Positions 42,178 through 52,461 of a stretch of DNA of 64,000 bases are shown in pieces. Location: positions 1 to 64,000 of the forward strand of contig CAUHML010000012.1 in NCBI GenBank assembly GCA_959606905.1, given 5' to 3'. This DNA is from an uncultured Bacteroides sp. (GTDB taxonomy: Bacteria > Bacteroidota > Bacteroidia > Bacteroidales > Bacteroidaceae). The translations under genes and the position numbers were made by a program. The notes under the pieces were generated by a model, which saw nothing but the letters and a program-made list of their open reading frames with translations, did no database searches and was not told the DNA's origin. Positions within the stretch are counted from its first letter, which is position 1. Each line of letters begins with the position of its first letter.

Positions 42178-43818
42178 ATGAAAGTAAGTAAGAAAATATT
42201 TATCATATTTTCGATGATTTTGTTATTGATACCGGATATATCTTTGGGTAAAGATATAAGGTTGGAACTGGAAAGACCTGTTATCCCTGTTTTAGTCAAG
42301 AAGCAGATTAATCCGACTATTAAGGCAACTTTGATTCAAACAGACAACAGTCCTTATACCATTCGGCAAATTGATGTTGATTTGCAGGGAAGTACGGATT
42401 TGTCTGATATTGTTTCTGTTGCAGTGTACGGAACTCATAAAAACGGGCTGATAGATGAATCCCGTCTGATATGTAGACCGGTACCTGCTGAACGGAAAAT
42501 TTCTTTTACAGATAATATACAAGTGAAAGATGATTCCTTGTCTTTCTGGGTAGCAGTGACATTGAGAGATACGGTTTCACTGACACATCGTATTAGTGTG
42601 AATTGTAGCCGGATAAAAACGAGCCGGGGAGAGCTGAAAGTTTCGAATAAGGATGTTGTCCCCTTGAGAGTGGGAATGGCGTTAAGACAGAAGGGACAGG
42701 ATGGTATCGTTTCATCACGTATTCCTGGACTGGCTACCAGTAACAACGGAACGTTGTTGGCTATATTTGATGCCCGCTATGATTTGACTCGTGATTTGCA
42801 GGGGAACATAGATATCGCTCTTCATCGTAGCTTTGATAAAGGACTGACGTGGCAACCCATTCAAACGGTATTGGATATGGGAGAATGGGGAGGTTTGCCG
42901 CAAAAGTTTAATGGAGTGAGTGATGCTTGTATCCTTGTGGATAAAAATACAAATGACATTTATATAGCCGGATTGTGGATGCATGGTGCATTGGATGACA
43001 ATGGCAAGTGGATAGAGGGCTTGAATGAAAATAGTACTTACTGGATACACCAGTGGAGGAAGAAAGGATCGCAACCTGGAATCGGTTTGAAAGAAACCTG
43101 TCAATTTCTGATAACTAAAAGTACGGACGACGGACTGACATGGAGTTTTCCTGATAATATAACAGGTAAGACTAAACGCCCTGAATGGTGGTTGTTTGCT
43201 CCGGCTCCCGGACAAGGGATTACATTGGTAGACGGTACTTTGGTTTTTCCTACGCAGGGACGTGATGAGAAAGGAACCGCATTTTCCAATATTACATATA
43301 GTAAAGACCATGGAAAAACTTGGATGACCAGTAATCCGGCATATTTGAATGTGACGGAATGTAATGCAGCACAATTAAGTGACGGTACGGTGATGCTGAA
43401 TATGCGTGATAATAGAAACCGGGGTAATAAAGAAGTAAATGGCCGGAGAATTTGTACGACAACAGACTTGGGTGAGACATGGACAGAGCACTCTACATCA
43501 CGGAAAGCATTGGTGGAACCGACGTGTATGGCAAGTTTGCACCGTCATGATTATACTGTGGGTGGAGAAAAGAGAAGCATATTATTATTTGCCAATCCCA
43601 GCGATTATGAGACACGGGATAAGTTGACTTTGAAAGTTAGTTTTGACGATGGAATGACATGGCCTGAGAAATACTGGATTTTGTTTGACCAGTATCGTAG
43701 TGCCGGTTATTCCAGTATCACGTCAATAGATGAAAATTCAATAGGGATATTATATGAAAGCAGTCAGGCAAATATGGCTTTTATTAAAATTGATTTGACT
43801 GAAATTCTAAACAGGTAA
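42178..43818 (+). CDS. nanH: Exo-sialidase, glycoside hydrolase family 33
   Basis: The 546-residue secreted protein has a signal peptide (ending near ISLGKD), an N-terminal beta-sandwich domain (about 25-165) as in Bacteroides sialidases, and a six-bladed propeller. It shows the RIP motif (SSRIPGLA, first catalytic Arg) and five Asp-boxes (SFDKGLTW, STDDGLTW, SKDHGKTW, TTDLGETW, SFDDGMTW). Further Arg residues of the triad are likely in NMRDNRN and QYRSAGYSS. It frees terminal sialic acid from host glycans. Signal type is SPI, so probably periplasmic or outer, unlike the lipoprotein sialidase later in the operon. Confidence 0.95.
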   Translation: MKVSKKIFIIFSMILLLIPDISLGKDIRLELERPVIPVLVKKQINPTIKATLIQTDNSPYTIRQIDVDLQGSTDLSDIVSVAVYGTHKNGLIDESRLICRPVPAERKISFTDNIQVKDDSLSFWVAVTLRDTVSLTHRISVNCSRIKTSRGELKVSNKDVVPLRVGMALRQKGQDGIVSSRIPGLATSNNGTLLAIFDARYDLTRDLQGNIDIALHRSFDKGLTWQPIQTVLDMGEWGGLPQKFNGVSDACILVDKNTNDIYIAGLWMHGALDDNGKWIEGLNENSTYWIHQWRKKGSQPGIGLKETCQFLITKSTDDGLTWSFPDNITGKTKRPEWWLFAPAPGQGITLVDGTLVFPTQGRDEKGTAFSNITYSKDHGKTWMTSNPAYLNVTECNAAQLSDGTVMLNMRDNRNRGNKEVNGRRICTTTDLGETWTEHSTSRKALVEPTCMASLHRHDYTVGGEKRSILLFANPSDYETRDKLTLKVSFDDGMTWPEKYWILFDQYRSAGYSSITSIDENSIGILYESSQANMAFIKIDLTEILNR

Positions 43819-43821
43819 GCC

Positions 43822-45057
43822 ATGAACAGTAAAACTTCAAATATATATCCATGGGTGATAGTCGGATTACTATGGGGAGTTGCTTTACTCAACTATATGG
43901 ATAGACAAATGCTTTCTACTATGCGGATTCCGATGATGGCAGATGTCCGTGAACTGGAGTCGGCTGCAAATTTTGGCAGATTGATGGCGGTCTTTTTGTG
44001 GGTATATGGGTTGATGAGTCCCATTTCCGGGATTATCGGTGATCGTATGAGTCGTAAATGGTTGATTGTAGGCAGCCTGTGTGTATGGTCTGGAGTGACA
44101 TATTTGATGGGGTATGCCACCACTTTTGACCAGCTTTATTGGCTTCGTGGAATTATGGGAATAAGTGAGGCATTGTATTTGCCCGCCGCTCTGTCTTTGA
44201 TAGCTGATTTTCATCAAGATAAGACACGTTCGTTGGCAGTGGGAATACATATGACAGGGCTCTATGTAGGTCAGGCGATAGGTGGTTTCGGAGCTACTTT
44301 TGCAGCCATGTATTCTTGGCATAGTACCTTCCACTGGTTCGGTATTATTGGGGTAGGATATGGGGTCATTCTGGCCTTTTTCTTACGGGATAAGGAAAGA
44401 GGAACGATCTCTGTTATGCAGGAAAAAGTGACGAAGATACCGGTTCTGAAGAGCTTGGCTATGTTGTTTTCTAATGTCTTTTTCTGGATTATCCTGTTTT
44501 ACTTTTGTGTGCCGGGCACTCCGGGATGGGCGGCAAAAAACTGGTTGCCGACTCTTTTTTCAGAGAGCTTGTCTATTGATATTTCCGTGGCAGGACCGAT
44601 GTCTACTATTTCCATCGCTTTGTCGTCACTGTTCGGAGTGTTAGTCGGTGGATATATATCAGACCGTTGGGTGCTCAGAAATGTACGCGGAAGGGTATAT
44701 ACGGGAGCTTTGGGATTGGGTTTTATCATTCCCTCTTTATTGTTTATCGGATTCGGACATTCCATTTTCGCATTAGTGTTGGGAACAATTTTGTTCGGAG
44801 TGGGATTCGGAATGTTCGACGCAAATAATATGCCGATTCTTTGCCAGTTTGTTTCAGCCCGTTATAGGGCAACGGCATACGGTATAATGAATATGTGCGG
44901 AGTATTTGCGGGGGCGGCAATAACCAGTATTCTGGGAGAATCTACGGATGCCGGACATTTGGGACGTGATTTTGCGCTTCTGGCAGTATTTGTATTAATT
45001 ATGCTGGTCATTCTGGTCACATGTTTGCGACCTAAGACCATTGATATGAAGGATTAA
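43822..45057 (+). CDS. nanT: MFS transporter, probable sialic acid importer (NanT-like)
   Basis: The 411-residue protein has twelve membrane segments and the MFS signature between helices 2 and 3 (GDRMSRKWLI). YMDRQMLSTM near residue 25 is typical of the ACS (anion:cation symporter) branch. Placement directly after the sialidase (3 bp) and before the acetylesterase makes inner-membrane uptake of N-acetylneuraminate its likely job. Substrate is inferred from context. Confidence 0.88.
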   Translation: MNSKTSNIYPWVIVGLLWGVALLNYMDRQMLSTMRIPMMADVRELESAANFGRLMAVFLWVYGLMSPISGIIGDRMSRKWLIVGSLCVWSGVTYLMGYATTFDQLYWLRGIMGISEALYLPAALSLIADFHQDKTRSLAVGIHMTGLYVGQAIGGFGATFAAMYSWHSTFHWFGIIGVGYGVILAFFLRDKERGTISVMQEKVTKIPVLKSLAMLFSNVFFWIILFYFCVPGTPGWAAKNWLPTLFSESLSIDISVAGPMSTISIALSSLFGVLVGGYISDRWVLRNVRGRVYTGALGLGFIIPSLLFIGFGHSIFALVLGTILFGVGFGMFDANNMPILCQFVSARYRATAYGIMNMCGVFAGAAITSILGESTDAGHLGRDFALLAVFVLIMLVILVTCLRPKTIDMKD

Positions 45058-45075
45058 TATTTAAAACTATAGATC

Positions 45076-46500
45076 ATGAAAAAAATACTATGCATAATTG
45101 TCGGTATGCTTTGTCTTTTACCTTTGGGAGCAAAGGTAAAGCTACCGGCAATTATTGGAAATGATATGGTATTGCAACAGAATACCAATGTCAATCTGTG
45201 GGGATGGGCTACACGTTCTCGAAAAATTACAGTTAGAACATCTTGGGATAATAAAAACTATACAACCACTTCCGCATCGGATGGTACGTGGAAAATACAG
45301 GTACAGACACCTTCTGCCGGTGGTCCTTATACCATTACTATATCCGACGGAGAACCCGTAACACTTACTAATGTTCTGATAGGGGAAGTATGGTTATGTT
45401 CGGGACAGTCGAATATGGAAATGCCTGTAAAAGGGTTTAGGGGACAACCGGTGGAGGGCTCATGTGATGCTATTGCAACAGCTCTCCCATCCGATAATAT
45501 TCGTATGATTACGCTTAAAATAAATAGTAGTCAGACTGTTTTAGATGATTGCGTGGCAACTCCTTGGGTGGAGTCTACACCGGCTAATGTCGCGGATTTC
45601 AGTGCCACTGCCTATTTTTTTGCAAGTTATCTGCGTAAAGTTTTGAATGTGCCGGTAGGTGTCATTTGTTCCAGTTGGGGTGGGTCCAAGATTGAGTCAT
45701 GGATTAATAAAGAGGTATATACGGAAAAATTCCCGGAAATATCTTTGTCGGTACTGACCAAAGATCCTAAAGACATTGCCAGACCAAAAGATGAACCCAC
45801 GTTACTATACAATGCGATGATTCATCCGATAAAGCAATTCACCATTAAAGGTACCATTTGGTATCAGGGAGAGAGTAACTTAAATAATCCGCAGGTATAT
45901 AAGCGATTGTTTCCGGCGATGGTAAGGTCTTGGCGGAAAGAATGGAACCAAGGTGAATTTCCTTTTTATTATGTGCAGATAGCACCCTATGATTACGGAC
46001 GGAAAAATGCAGATAAGACGGAAGCGGCTGAAATTCGCCAAGTGCAACTGGAATGTTTGAAGGAGATCCCTAATGCGGGTATGGTTGTCACGGCGGATAT
46101 TGGAAATCGCACCTGCGTACACCCCTCTGATAAGGAGAGTGTAGGGAAGCGACTTGCTCTGTGGGCATTAGCCAAAACTTATCAGCGTAGTGGAACACCT
46201 TATAGTGGTCCTCTCTACAAGTCTTTTACAATAGATAAGGAAAAGATAATTGTGGAGTTCGATTACGCAGAAATGGGGATGACATCTTATGACAGGGAAA
46301 TTGTCGGATTTGAGATTGCAGGAAAAGATGGTATTTATTATCCGGCGAAGGCTGTTCTTTTTGATAATAAAACCAAAGTGATGCTGACTAGCGATCAAGT
46401 TCCCGAACCGGTAGGGGTTAAGTACGGGTTCAGAAATTATCAGCCGTTGAATTTATTTTCAAATTTCGGATTACCGGCTTCTCCTTTTGTTGCAAAATAA
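45076..46500 (+). CDS. Sialate O-acetylesterase (SGNH hydrolase)
   Basis: The 474-residue secreted protein has a signal peptide (ending near LPLGAKV), a small beta domain, and the SGNH catalytic domain: WLCSGQSNMEMPV with the nucleophile Ser, the Gly/Asn positions in GSKIESWINKE and WYQGESNLN, and the late His in CVHPSDKESVGKRLALWA. Enzymes of this type (EstA/NanS of Bacteroides and Tannerella) remove acetyl groups from O-acetylated sialic acids so that sialidase and lyase can act. Neighbours agree. Confidence 0.92.
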   Translation: MKKILCIIVGMLCLLPLGAKVKLPAIIGNDMVLQQNTNVNLWGWATRSRKITVRTSWDNKNYTTTSASDGTWKIQVQTPSAGGPYTITISDGEPVTLTNVLIGEVWLCSGQSNMEMPVKGFRGQPVEGSCDAIATALPSDNIRMITLKINSSQTVLDDCVATPWVESTPANVADFSATAYFFASYLRKVLNVPVGVICSSWGGSKIESWINKEVYTEKFPEISLSVLTKDPKDIARPKDEPTLLYNAMIHPIKQFTIKGTIWYQGESNLNNPQVYKRLFPAMVRSWRKEWNQGEFPFYYVQIAPYDYGRKNADKTEAAEIRQVQLECLKEIPNAGMVVTADIGNRTCVHPSDKESVGKRLALWALAKTYQRSGTPYSGPLYKSFTIDKEKIIVEFDYAEMGMTSYDREIVGFEIAGKDGIYYPAKAVLFDNKTKVMLTSDQVPEPVGVKYGFRNYQPLNLFSNFGLPASPFVAK

Positions 46501-46570
46501 TTTTATAATATATGAAACAAGAAAATAGAAAAACCTGAAATTAGAGTTATTAACTTGTAATCTACAATTT

Positions 46571-49500
46571 ATGTTAAATGCATTTTTTTTAAAGAGTAAG
46601 CTACTCCGCATGTCGGGTATCTTATTGGTTATCCTCTCTTTTTGTATACCTGCATTCTCGGCTTCGCTCGAGGCTTTGGGTATAGAACAAAAGAAGGTAA
46701 CAGTAAACGGAGTTGTTTTGGACGATACACGAGAACCGTTAATAGGGGTTTCGGTTTTAGTGAAAGGTTCTCAACAAGGAACAGTAACAGATTTGGATGG
46801 AAAATATTCCATCACTGCTCCGGCAGACGGTATTTTGGTATTCTCATTTGTAGGAATGGAAAAACAGGAAATACCGGTAAAGGGGCGGAACAATATCCTG
46901 GTGACGATGAGAAGCAGTTCGGTAGCTTTATCAGATGTTGTTGTTATCGGGTATGGTAAACAGTCCAAGGCAGCATTGACCAGTGCCATTACTAAAGTGG
47001 ATTCAAAAGATATGGCAATTTCGCCGACAGGAAATCCGATGTCAATGTTACAGGGAAAAGTGCCGGGTATGGAAATCCGTGTAAATTCCGGCCAACCGGG
47101 GGCTGACCCTCAGATTATAGTACGTGGCGGAACGACTACTGCGCCCGAAAGTGATTCTCCTATGGTAATCATTGACGGCGTGATTCGTACTATGAAGGAT
47201 ATTAATTATGCGGATATAGAAACCATACAAGTATTGAAAGATGCAGCTTCAACAGCCATTTATGGTTCAAAGGCTTCTCGTGGCATTGTTATGATTACAA
47301 CCAAACAAGGAAAAGCCGGTAAAGGGAGTATCTCTTTCAGTTATGGATTGTCTGTAGACCACCAGCCGAAAAGAATGCCGTTGTCCGGTGCCCGTGAATA
47401 TCTGACCGCAACTCGTACGGCTGCACTGCATGCAACCGATCCGGATAAATATCTGTCAGGTACGTTTGCAATGAGTACCGCTAATAAACGAAATGCTTTG
47501 AATACGACCGCTTTTCTGGATGATTACATTGCCAATTATGGTCAAGGATATGTAGAAGACCTGTTGTATAATCAGGGGTGGGAGATGATGGAAGACCCGG
47601 CAAATCCCGGTAAGATGTTGATTTTTAAGGAAACGGACTTTCAGGATAATCTCTTTCAAACGCCAGTCAACCATGATTTTAATATAAACTTCAGTGGCGG
47701 CAACGAGAAAGCGACTTACTATATGAGTTTGGGATATCTCACTCAAGATGGTATTGTTGTAGGTACTCATTATAATCGTTGGAGTTTTCTTACAAATGCT
47801 TCTTACAAGATTCGTAAGAACCTTACTGTAAAAGGTATGGTAAACTACTCTATGAGAACGACTGCGGGCATTAATGAAAATAATGTAATGTCAAGGGCTG
47901 CCAAAATGCCGCCTACAGTGCGCCAGTATTATGAAGACGGAACTCCGGCACCGGGTGAATTGACAAGTTCGTTCCGTACTCGTCTGCACGAAGTTTATTA
48001 TCAGGAGAAAGAAAACAGAGTGAGCCGAATCAATCTTTCTGCCGAACTGGATTGGGAGATTATTCCCGGGCTACATCTCAAACCTATGTTCTCGTATACC
48101 AATAATGAGGGTAAAGACCATAACTTCGAGAGGTATAATGAAGTGGTGAAGAATAGACCGGTGTCCGAAGCGCATAATATGGATCTACATTATCAATATG
48201 ATCTTATTTTGAATTATGCGAAGACAATAAAGGATAAGCATAACTTGGATTTGATGGTCGGTGGCAACTATATTTATGATAACTGGTATCGTTTCAGTGG
48301 TTCCGGTTATGGCGGAACATCAGATTATATCGAAACGCTGAACGGTATTGCGACGGAATCTGCCAAGACTACTTCCACTTTTGAAGAGAAGAAGATGAAT
48401 AGTTACTTCGGGCGTGTCAATTACAATTATGATATGAAATACTTGTTTTCTGCAAGTATTCGTTATGACGGTTCTTCTCACTTTGCCGCCAATCATAAGT
48501 TTGCTGCTTTTCCGGGTGTATCTGCTGGATGGAATATGCATCGTGAGGCTTTCTTTGAACCCTTATCGAAAGTAGTCAGCAATTTGAAACTTAGAGCCAG
48601 CTGGGGAAAAACGGGATATGACAACCTTGCTCTGGAAAATACGGAAGGCTCTTATGAAGCCGGTAAAAACTATGCAGGGGAAGCCGGTATTTTGAATACA
48701 GTGCTTATGAACCGCAATTTGTTATGGGAAGAAACAACCTCTACCGATTTGGGACTTGAAGCCGGTTTCCTGAATAACCGTATTAATCTGTCTTTCGACG
48801 CTTATTATAAAAAGACAACGAACCGTTTACTGAACGAGAATTTGTGGTCGGAAACGGGATTTGCTTCAATCAAGTCCAATTTCGGCTCCTTGAACACGAA
48901 AGGGGTGGAAATAGCCATTAATGCGATTCCCATACAAACCCATGATTTCCGTTGGAATATAGATGCCAATTTTTCGATTTGGAGAACAACTATCGGCAAG
49001 TTACCCAATAATGGCGCAGATAAGAATCGTACCGGCGGCGGAATCATTTTTGACCCGAAACTGGGAAAATATGTTGAAGTAGGTGGATTTGCGGAAGGAG
49101 AGCGTTTCGGTTCCCGTTTTGCTTATCAGTTGGACGGGGTTTATGCAACAGATGAAGATGCAGCCAACGCTCCTTATGATGAAGGAGTATCTTCCGGTTG
49201 GTTGGGTAAAGGGAAATGTGCAGGTGATGCCATTTGGCGTGATGTGGATGGAAACGGTATCATCAATTCCAAAGACATGGTGTTTGTAGGATATATTCAC
49301 CCTGATAAGATGGGGTCTTTCAACAATACTTTCACTTACAAGAATTTTACTTTACGGATTGCCACGGACTTCTCATTGGGAAATGTGATTGATAACCATT
49401 TCAGGGCACAGGCGAACGCAAATTCACGGAATAACTTTGCAACGATTCATGATGTAGCCAGTAGCAAGATGTGGCACAAACCGGGTGATATAGCTTCTAT

Positions 49501-49834
49501 TCCTCGTTATGATGTAGAGTCTGACTGGGATAACGGAAAGCGTAATCATGGTCGTCCGAGCAGTTCTACCATTGGTTTTAGTGGTGGCAGTGCCAACACC
49601 TTGTATATAAAGAAAGGTGATTATCTGGCATTTCGTGAAGTCTCCCTATCATATCCCTTGCGTACCAAGTGGCTGCGTGCCGCTAAGATTGAAACGCTGG
49701 ACTTGACGGCAGCTGTCTATAATTTAGGATATTGGACTGCTTATGACGGACTTACTCCTGAAGTAATTGGTGCTGATGCCGGTAAATATTCCCGTCCGCG
49801 TCAGTTTATATTCTCTGTAAAATTTACAATGTAA
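46571..49834 (+). CDS. SusC/RagA TonB-linked outer-membrane transporter of the sialic acid locus
   Basis: The 1087-residue protein has a signal peptide (ending near FSASLEA), a CarboxypepD_reg-like domain (about 42-115, VNGVVLDDTREPLIGVSVLV), a TonB box-like segment (ALSDVVVIGYG), a plug with PGMEIRVNSGQPGADPQIIV and VLKDAASTAIYGSKASRGIV, and a large barrel ending QFIFSVKFTM. It imports oligosaccharides or sialic acid with its SusD partner (14 bp downstream). No STN domain, so it is not an ECF-signalling transducer, in agreement with control by the GntR regulator. Confidence 0.95.
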   Translation: MLNAFFLKSKLLRMSGILLVILSFCIPAFSASLEALGIEQKKVTVNGVVLDDTREPLIGVSVLVKGSQQGTVTDLDGKYSITAPADGILVFSFVGMEKQEIPVKGRNNILVTMRSSSVALSDVVVIGYGKQSKAALTSAITKVDSKDMAISPTGNPMSMLQGKVPGMEIRVNSGQPGADPQIIVRGGTTTAPESDSPMVIIDGVIRTMKDINYADIETIQVLKDAASTAIYGSKASRGIVMITTKQGKAGKGSISFSYGLSVDHQPKRMPLSGAREYLTATRTAALHATDPDKYLSGTFAMSTANKRNALNTTAFLDDYIANYGQGYVEDLLYNQGWEMMEDPANPGKMLIFKETDFQDNLFQTPVNHDFNINFSGGNEKATYYMSLGYLTQDGIVVGTHYNRWSFLTNASYKIRKNLTVKGMVNYSMRTTAGINENNVMSRAAKMPPTVRQYYEDGTPAPGELTSSFRTRLHEVYYQEKENRVSRINLSAELDWEIIPGLHLKPMFSYTNNEGKDHNFERYNEVVKNRPVSEAHNMDLHYQYDLILNYAKTIKDKHNLDLMVGGNYIYDNWYRFSGSGYGGTSDYIETLNGIATESAKTTSTFEEKKMNSYFGRVNYNYDMKYLFSASIRYDGSSHFAANHKFAAFPGVSAGWNMHREAFFEPLSKVVSNLKLRASWGKTGYDNLALENTEGSYEAGKNYAGEAGILNTVLMNRNLLWEETTSTDLGLEAGFLNNRINLSFDAYYKKTTNRLLNENLWSETGFASIKSNFGSLNTKGVEIAINAIPIQTHDFRWNIDANFSIWRTTIGKLPNNGADKNRTGGGIIFDPKLGKYVEVGGFAEGERFGSRFAYQLDGVYATDEDAANAPYDEGVSSGWLGKGKCAGDAIWRDVDGNGIINSKDMVFVGYIHPDKMGSFNNTFTYKNFTLRIATDFSLGNVIDNHFRAQANANSRNNFATIHDVASSKMWHKPGDIASIPRYDVESDWDNGKRNHGRPSSSTIGFSGGSANTLYIKKGDYLAFREVSLSYPLRTKWLRAAKIETLDLTAAVYNLGYWTAYDGLTPEVIGADAGKYSRPRQFIFSVKFTM

Positions 49835-49848
49835 CATTAAAGTAAACG

Positions 49849-51309
49849 ATGATGAGAGCTAAATTAATAATGTTTAGTATAATGACTGCCTGTACCTTAG
49901 GTAGTTGTGAATCTATATTGGAGATAGATCCTATTTCTGAAATAACTATGGCAAATTACTGGAAATCGGAATCTGACGTGAAAGGCTACCTGAATGGTCT
50001 TTATTCGGATTATAGAGGAATGACCAGTACTACCCTGTATGGAGAAGATCGTGGAGATGCTATGGTATCGGGAGTGATTGGCGGTGTTTCACGTTCGCAT
50101 CAGCATGAACTGAATGAAGAATATGGATTGGACTGGCGTACTTTCTATGAGAACATTCATCATTGCAATATGATAATCAAATATGCTCCGGGAATTGACT
50201 TTACACTGGAAAATGAAAAGAAACGTATCTTGGCACAGGCATATACTTTTAGGGCAAAAGCCTATCTTACTTTAACTCAGATGTGGGGAGACGTGCCTGT
50301 TGTTTTAAATCCGACAGAATCTTATGATAAGGAGTCACGCCCGACGCGTAGTACGGCTTCAGAAGTGATGAAACAGATTCTTTCAGATGTTCAGACTGCC
50401 ATCGATCTTTTCCCGGAAACGAATATTTTGGATAAGAATCGGATTTCAAGACCTGCTGCGTTATGTCTGAAAGCGGAAGCGCTGGCATGGAAATATACGG
50501 TTCAGCGGAGTAATGACAAGAATGACTTGACAGATGCGATTTCTGCATTGGAAGAAGTGGAAAAGTGCGGTGTGAGTATGATGGATAAATATGCGGATAT
50601 TTTCGATGTGGCAAACAAGAAAAACAGCGAAATCATTTTCTCTATTTATCTGAAGAAAGATGAATATAACAATATGTATATGTCTACGTTGTCCATGTCT
50701 GCCGCAGCCGGACTGCTGACTAACGATATTGTGAACAAAGAAGACATTCCATACACTAACTCCACAATCGCACGTCACGTGTATGCTCCGTCTCCCCGTC
50801 TGATATCGCTTTTCAGTGACAAGGACAACCGGGCTTCGTCAGCTTATATCAATGCTATAAATTCAAAAGGGGCGGTAGTTTTCACTTCACAGAACAAATT
50901 TCGGGGGACAGCTTATACCGATGACCGTTATTATGATAATGATATCGTGGTTTATCGTTTGGGCGAAGTCAAATTGTTGAAAGCGGAATTGTTGTGTTAT
51001 CTGGGTGGTGACAATGTACAAAAAGCCATTGATGCTATGTTCGCTACCCGTAATCGTGCCGGAATCGGAGCGTATACCGGGAGTACGGTCCAGAAAGTGG
51101 TCCAGAAAGAGATATTGGACGAACGCGGCAGGGAATTGTGTTTCGAGTTGAAGCGTTGGCCTGATCTGATGCGGGCACATCACGCGGGTACCATTGATAT
51201 TTATAGTTATATTCCTAATTTGGTTGGTAAATCTACTCCATTGTATTTCCCGATTTTGAGGAAGATGATTGATTTGAATCCTAATTTGGAACAAACTGAG
51301 GGTTATTAA
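49849..51309 (+). CDS. SusD/RagB glycan-binding lipoprotein of the sialic acid locus
   Basis: The 486-residue protein has a lipoprotein signal (TACTLGSC) and the SusD fold: ANYWKSESDVKGYLNGLY, the TPR-like helices, AQAYTFRAKAYLTLTQMWGDVPVVLNP, and LDERGRELCFELKRWPDLMR near the C-terminus. It binds the glycan at the cell surface and closes over the SusC barrel. The paired sialidase gene begins 12 bp after it. Confidence 0.95.
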   Translation: MMRAKLIMFSIMTACTLGSCESILEIDPISEITMANYWKSESDVKGYLNGLYSDYRGMTSTTLYGEDRGDAMVSGVIGGVSRSHQHELNEEYGLDWRTFYENIHHCNMIIKYAPGIDFTLENEKKRILAQAYTFRAKAYLTLTQMWGDVPVVLNPTESYDKESRPTRSTASEVMKQILSDVQTAIDLFPETNILDKNRISRPAALCLKAEALAWKYTVQRSNDKNDLTDAISALEEVEKCGVSMMDKYADIFDVANKKNSEIIFSIYLKKDEYNNMYMSTLSMSAAAGLLTNDIVNKEDIPYTNSTIARHVYAPSPRLISLFSDKDNRASSAYINAINSKGAVVFTSQNKFRGTAYTDDRYYDNDIVVYRLGEVKLLKAELLCYLGGDNVQKAIDAMFATRNRAGIGAYTGSTVQKVVQKEILDERGRELCFELKRWPDLMRAHHAGTIDIYSYIPNLVGKSTPLYFPILRKMIDLNPNLEQTEGY

Positions 51310-51321
51310 AAAATAGAAACA

Positions 51322-52431
51322 ATGAAAAATTTAAACTTAATATTTGCATGGGTATGCCTGTTGTTTATATCGACGGCATGTAATGATGTGGAGCCGAGCA
51401 TATCTTCTTTACCGGTTCCCACGAGCAAGCCTTATTCCATCAATAGGGAAGGATATGCCTATTTTAGAATCCCCACGATGGTAATTACTAACAGCGGTAC
51501 AATATTGGCATTTGCCGAGGGACGTCGCAATGGTCCTGAAGATGAAGGGGACATCGACATCGTGTTAAAGCGTTCCACTGATAAAGGAAAAACTTGGGGG
51601 CCGTTAATAACAGTCAAGGATGATGGAGAAAATCGTTGTCGTAATCAAGTACCTGTTTATCTTCCGGATATCAATCGTATCATTTTACTATCTTGCTGGA
51701 ATCCGGGTGCAACAGGAACTAATTCAATTTTTGTAACTTATTCGGATGACGAAGGATTGACATGGGCGAAAGAAAAGGACATAACTGCTTCCGTAACTCC
51801 TGACAAATATAGATGGTACGCTACAGGGCCTTGTCATGGAATAGTGAAACAGTTTGAGCCGCATAAAGGGAGAATTGTAGTGCCGTGTAATCATAATACC
51901 ACTACATCCGGTGCGGGACGTTCTCATGTGATATATTCGGATGATAAGGGAGAAACTTGGCATTTGGGTGGTATTATGGACGTGGATTATACGAATGAAA
52001 GCACTGTGACTGAATTAAGTAACGGTGATTTAATGTTGAACATGCGCAAACAGTCTGACACGGAAAAATATAGGATGGTCTCCACCAGTACGGACGGCGG
52101 ACTGACATGGACTTCGTGTAAGTATACTACATTGAAAGAACCTATATGCCAAGGTTCCATACTCTTTTACGGTTTGGGGGATGATGGTAAAGGCATTATT
52201 CTGTTCTCGAATCCTGACAGTCAGACCAATCGTAATAATAACACGTTAAAGATGAGCGAGGATGACGGAGTAACTTGGAAGAAGCAATATTCCTATACAG
52301 GAAGTGATTATGGAGGATACTCGGACATTGCCCGTTATCCTGACGGTACAATTGGAGTATTATATGAATATGGTTTCAAGAATATCGGAGGCATTGCTTT
52401 TCAGAATGTTGAGTTGTCACAGCTACAATAA
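51322..52431 (+). CDS. Lipoprotein sialidase, GH33
   Basis: The 369-residue protein has a lipoprotein signal (FISTAC at about residue 20) and a catalytic six-bladed propeller without extra domains: YFRIPTMVI (RIP motif), and five Asp-boxes (STDKGKTW, SDDEGLTW, SDDKGETW, STDGGLTW, SEDDGVTW). The Glu in LLNMRKQ region and Tyr near VLYEYG complete the active site as expected. Attached beside SusC/SusD, it probably works at the cell surface, while the first sialidase is soluble. The two are not close copies. Confidence 0.93.
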   Translation: MKNLNLIFAWVCLLFISTACNDVEPSISSLPVPTSKPYSINREGYAYFRIPTMVITNSGTILAFAEGRRNGPEDEGDIDIVLKRSTDKGKTWGPLITVKDDGENRCRNQVPVYLPDINRIILLSCWNPGATGTNSIFVTYSDDEGLTWAKEKDITASVTPDKYRWYATGPCHGIVKQFEPHKGRIVVPCNHNTTTSGAGRSHVIYSDDKGETWHLGGIMDVDYTNESTVTELSNGDLMLNMRKQSDTEKYRMVSTSTDGGLTWTSCKYTTLKEPICQGSILFYGLGDDGKGIILFSNPDSQTNRNNNTLKMSEDDGVTWKKQYSYTGSDYGGYSDIARYPDGTIGVLYEYGFKNIGGIAFQNVELSQLQ

Positions 52432-52461
52432 AACATGCGTAGAATTAAAAAATAGATTGAT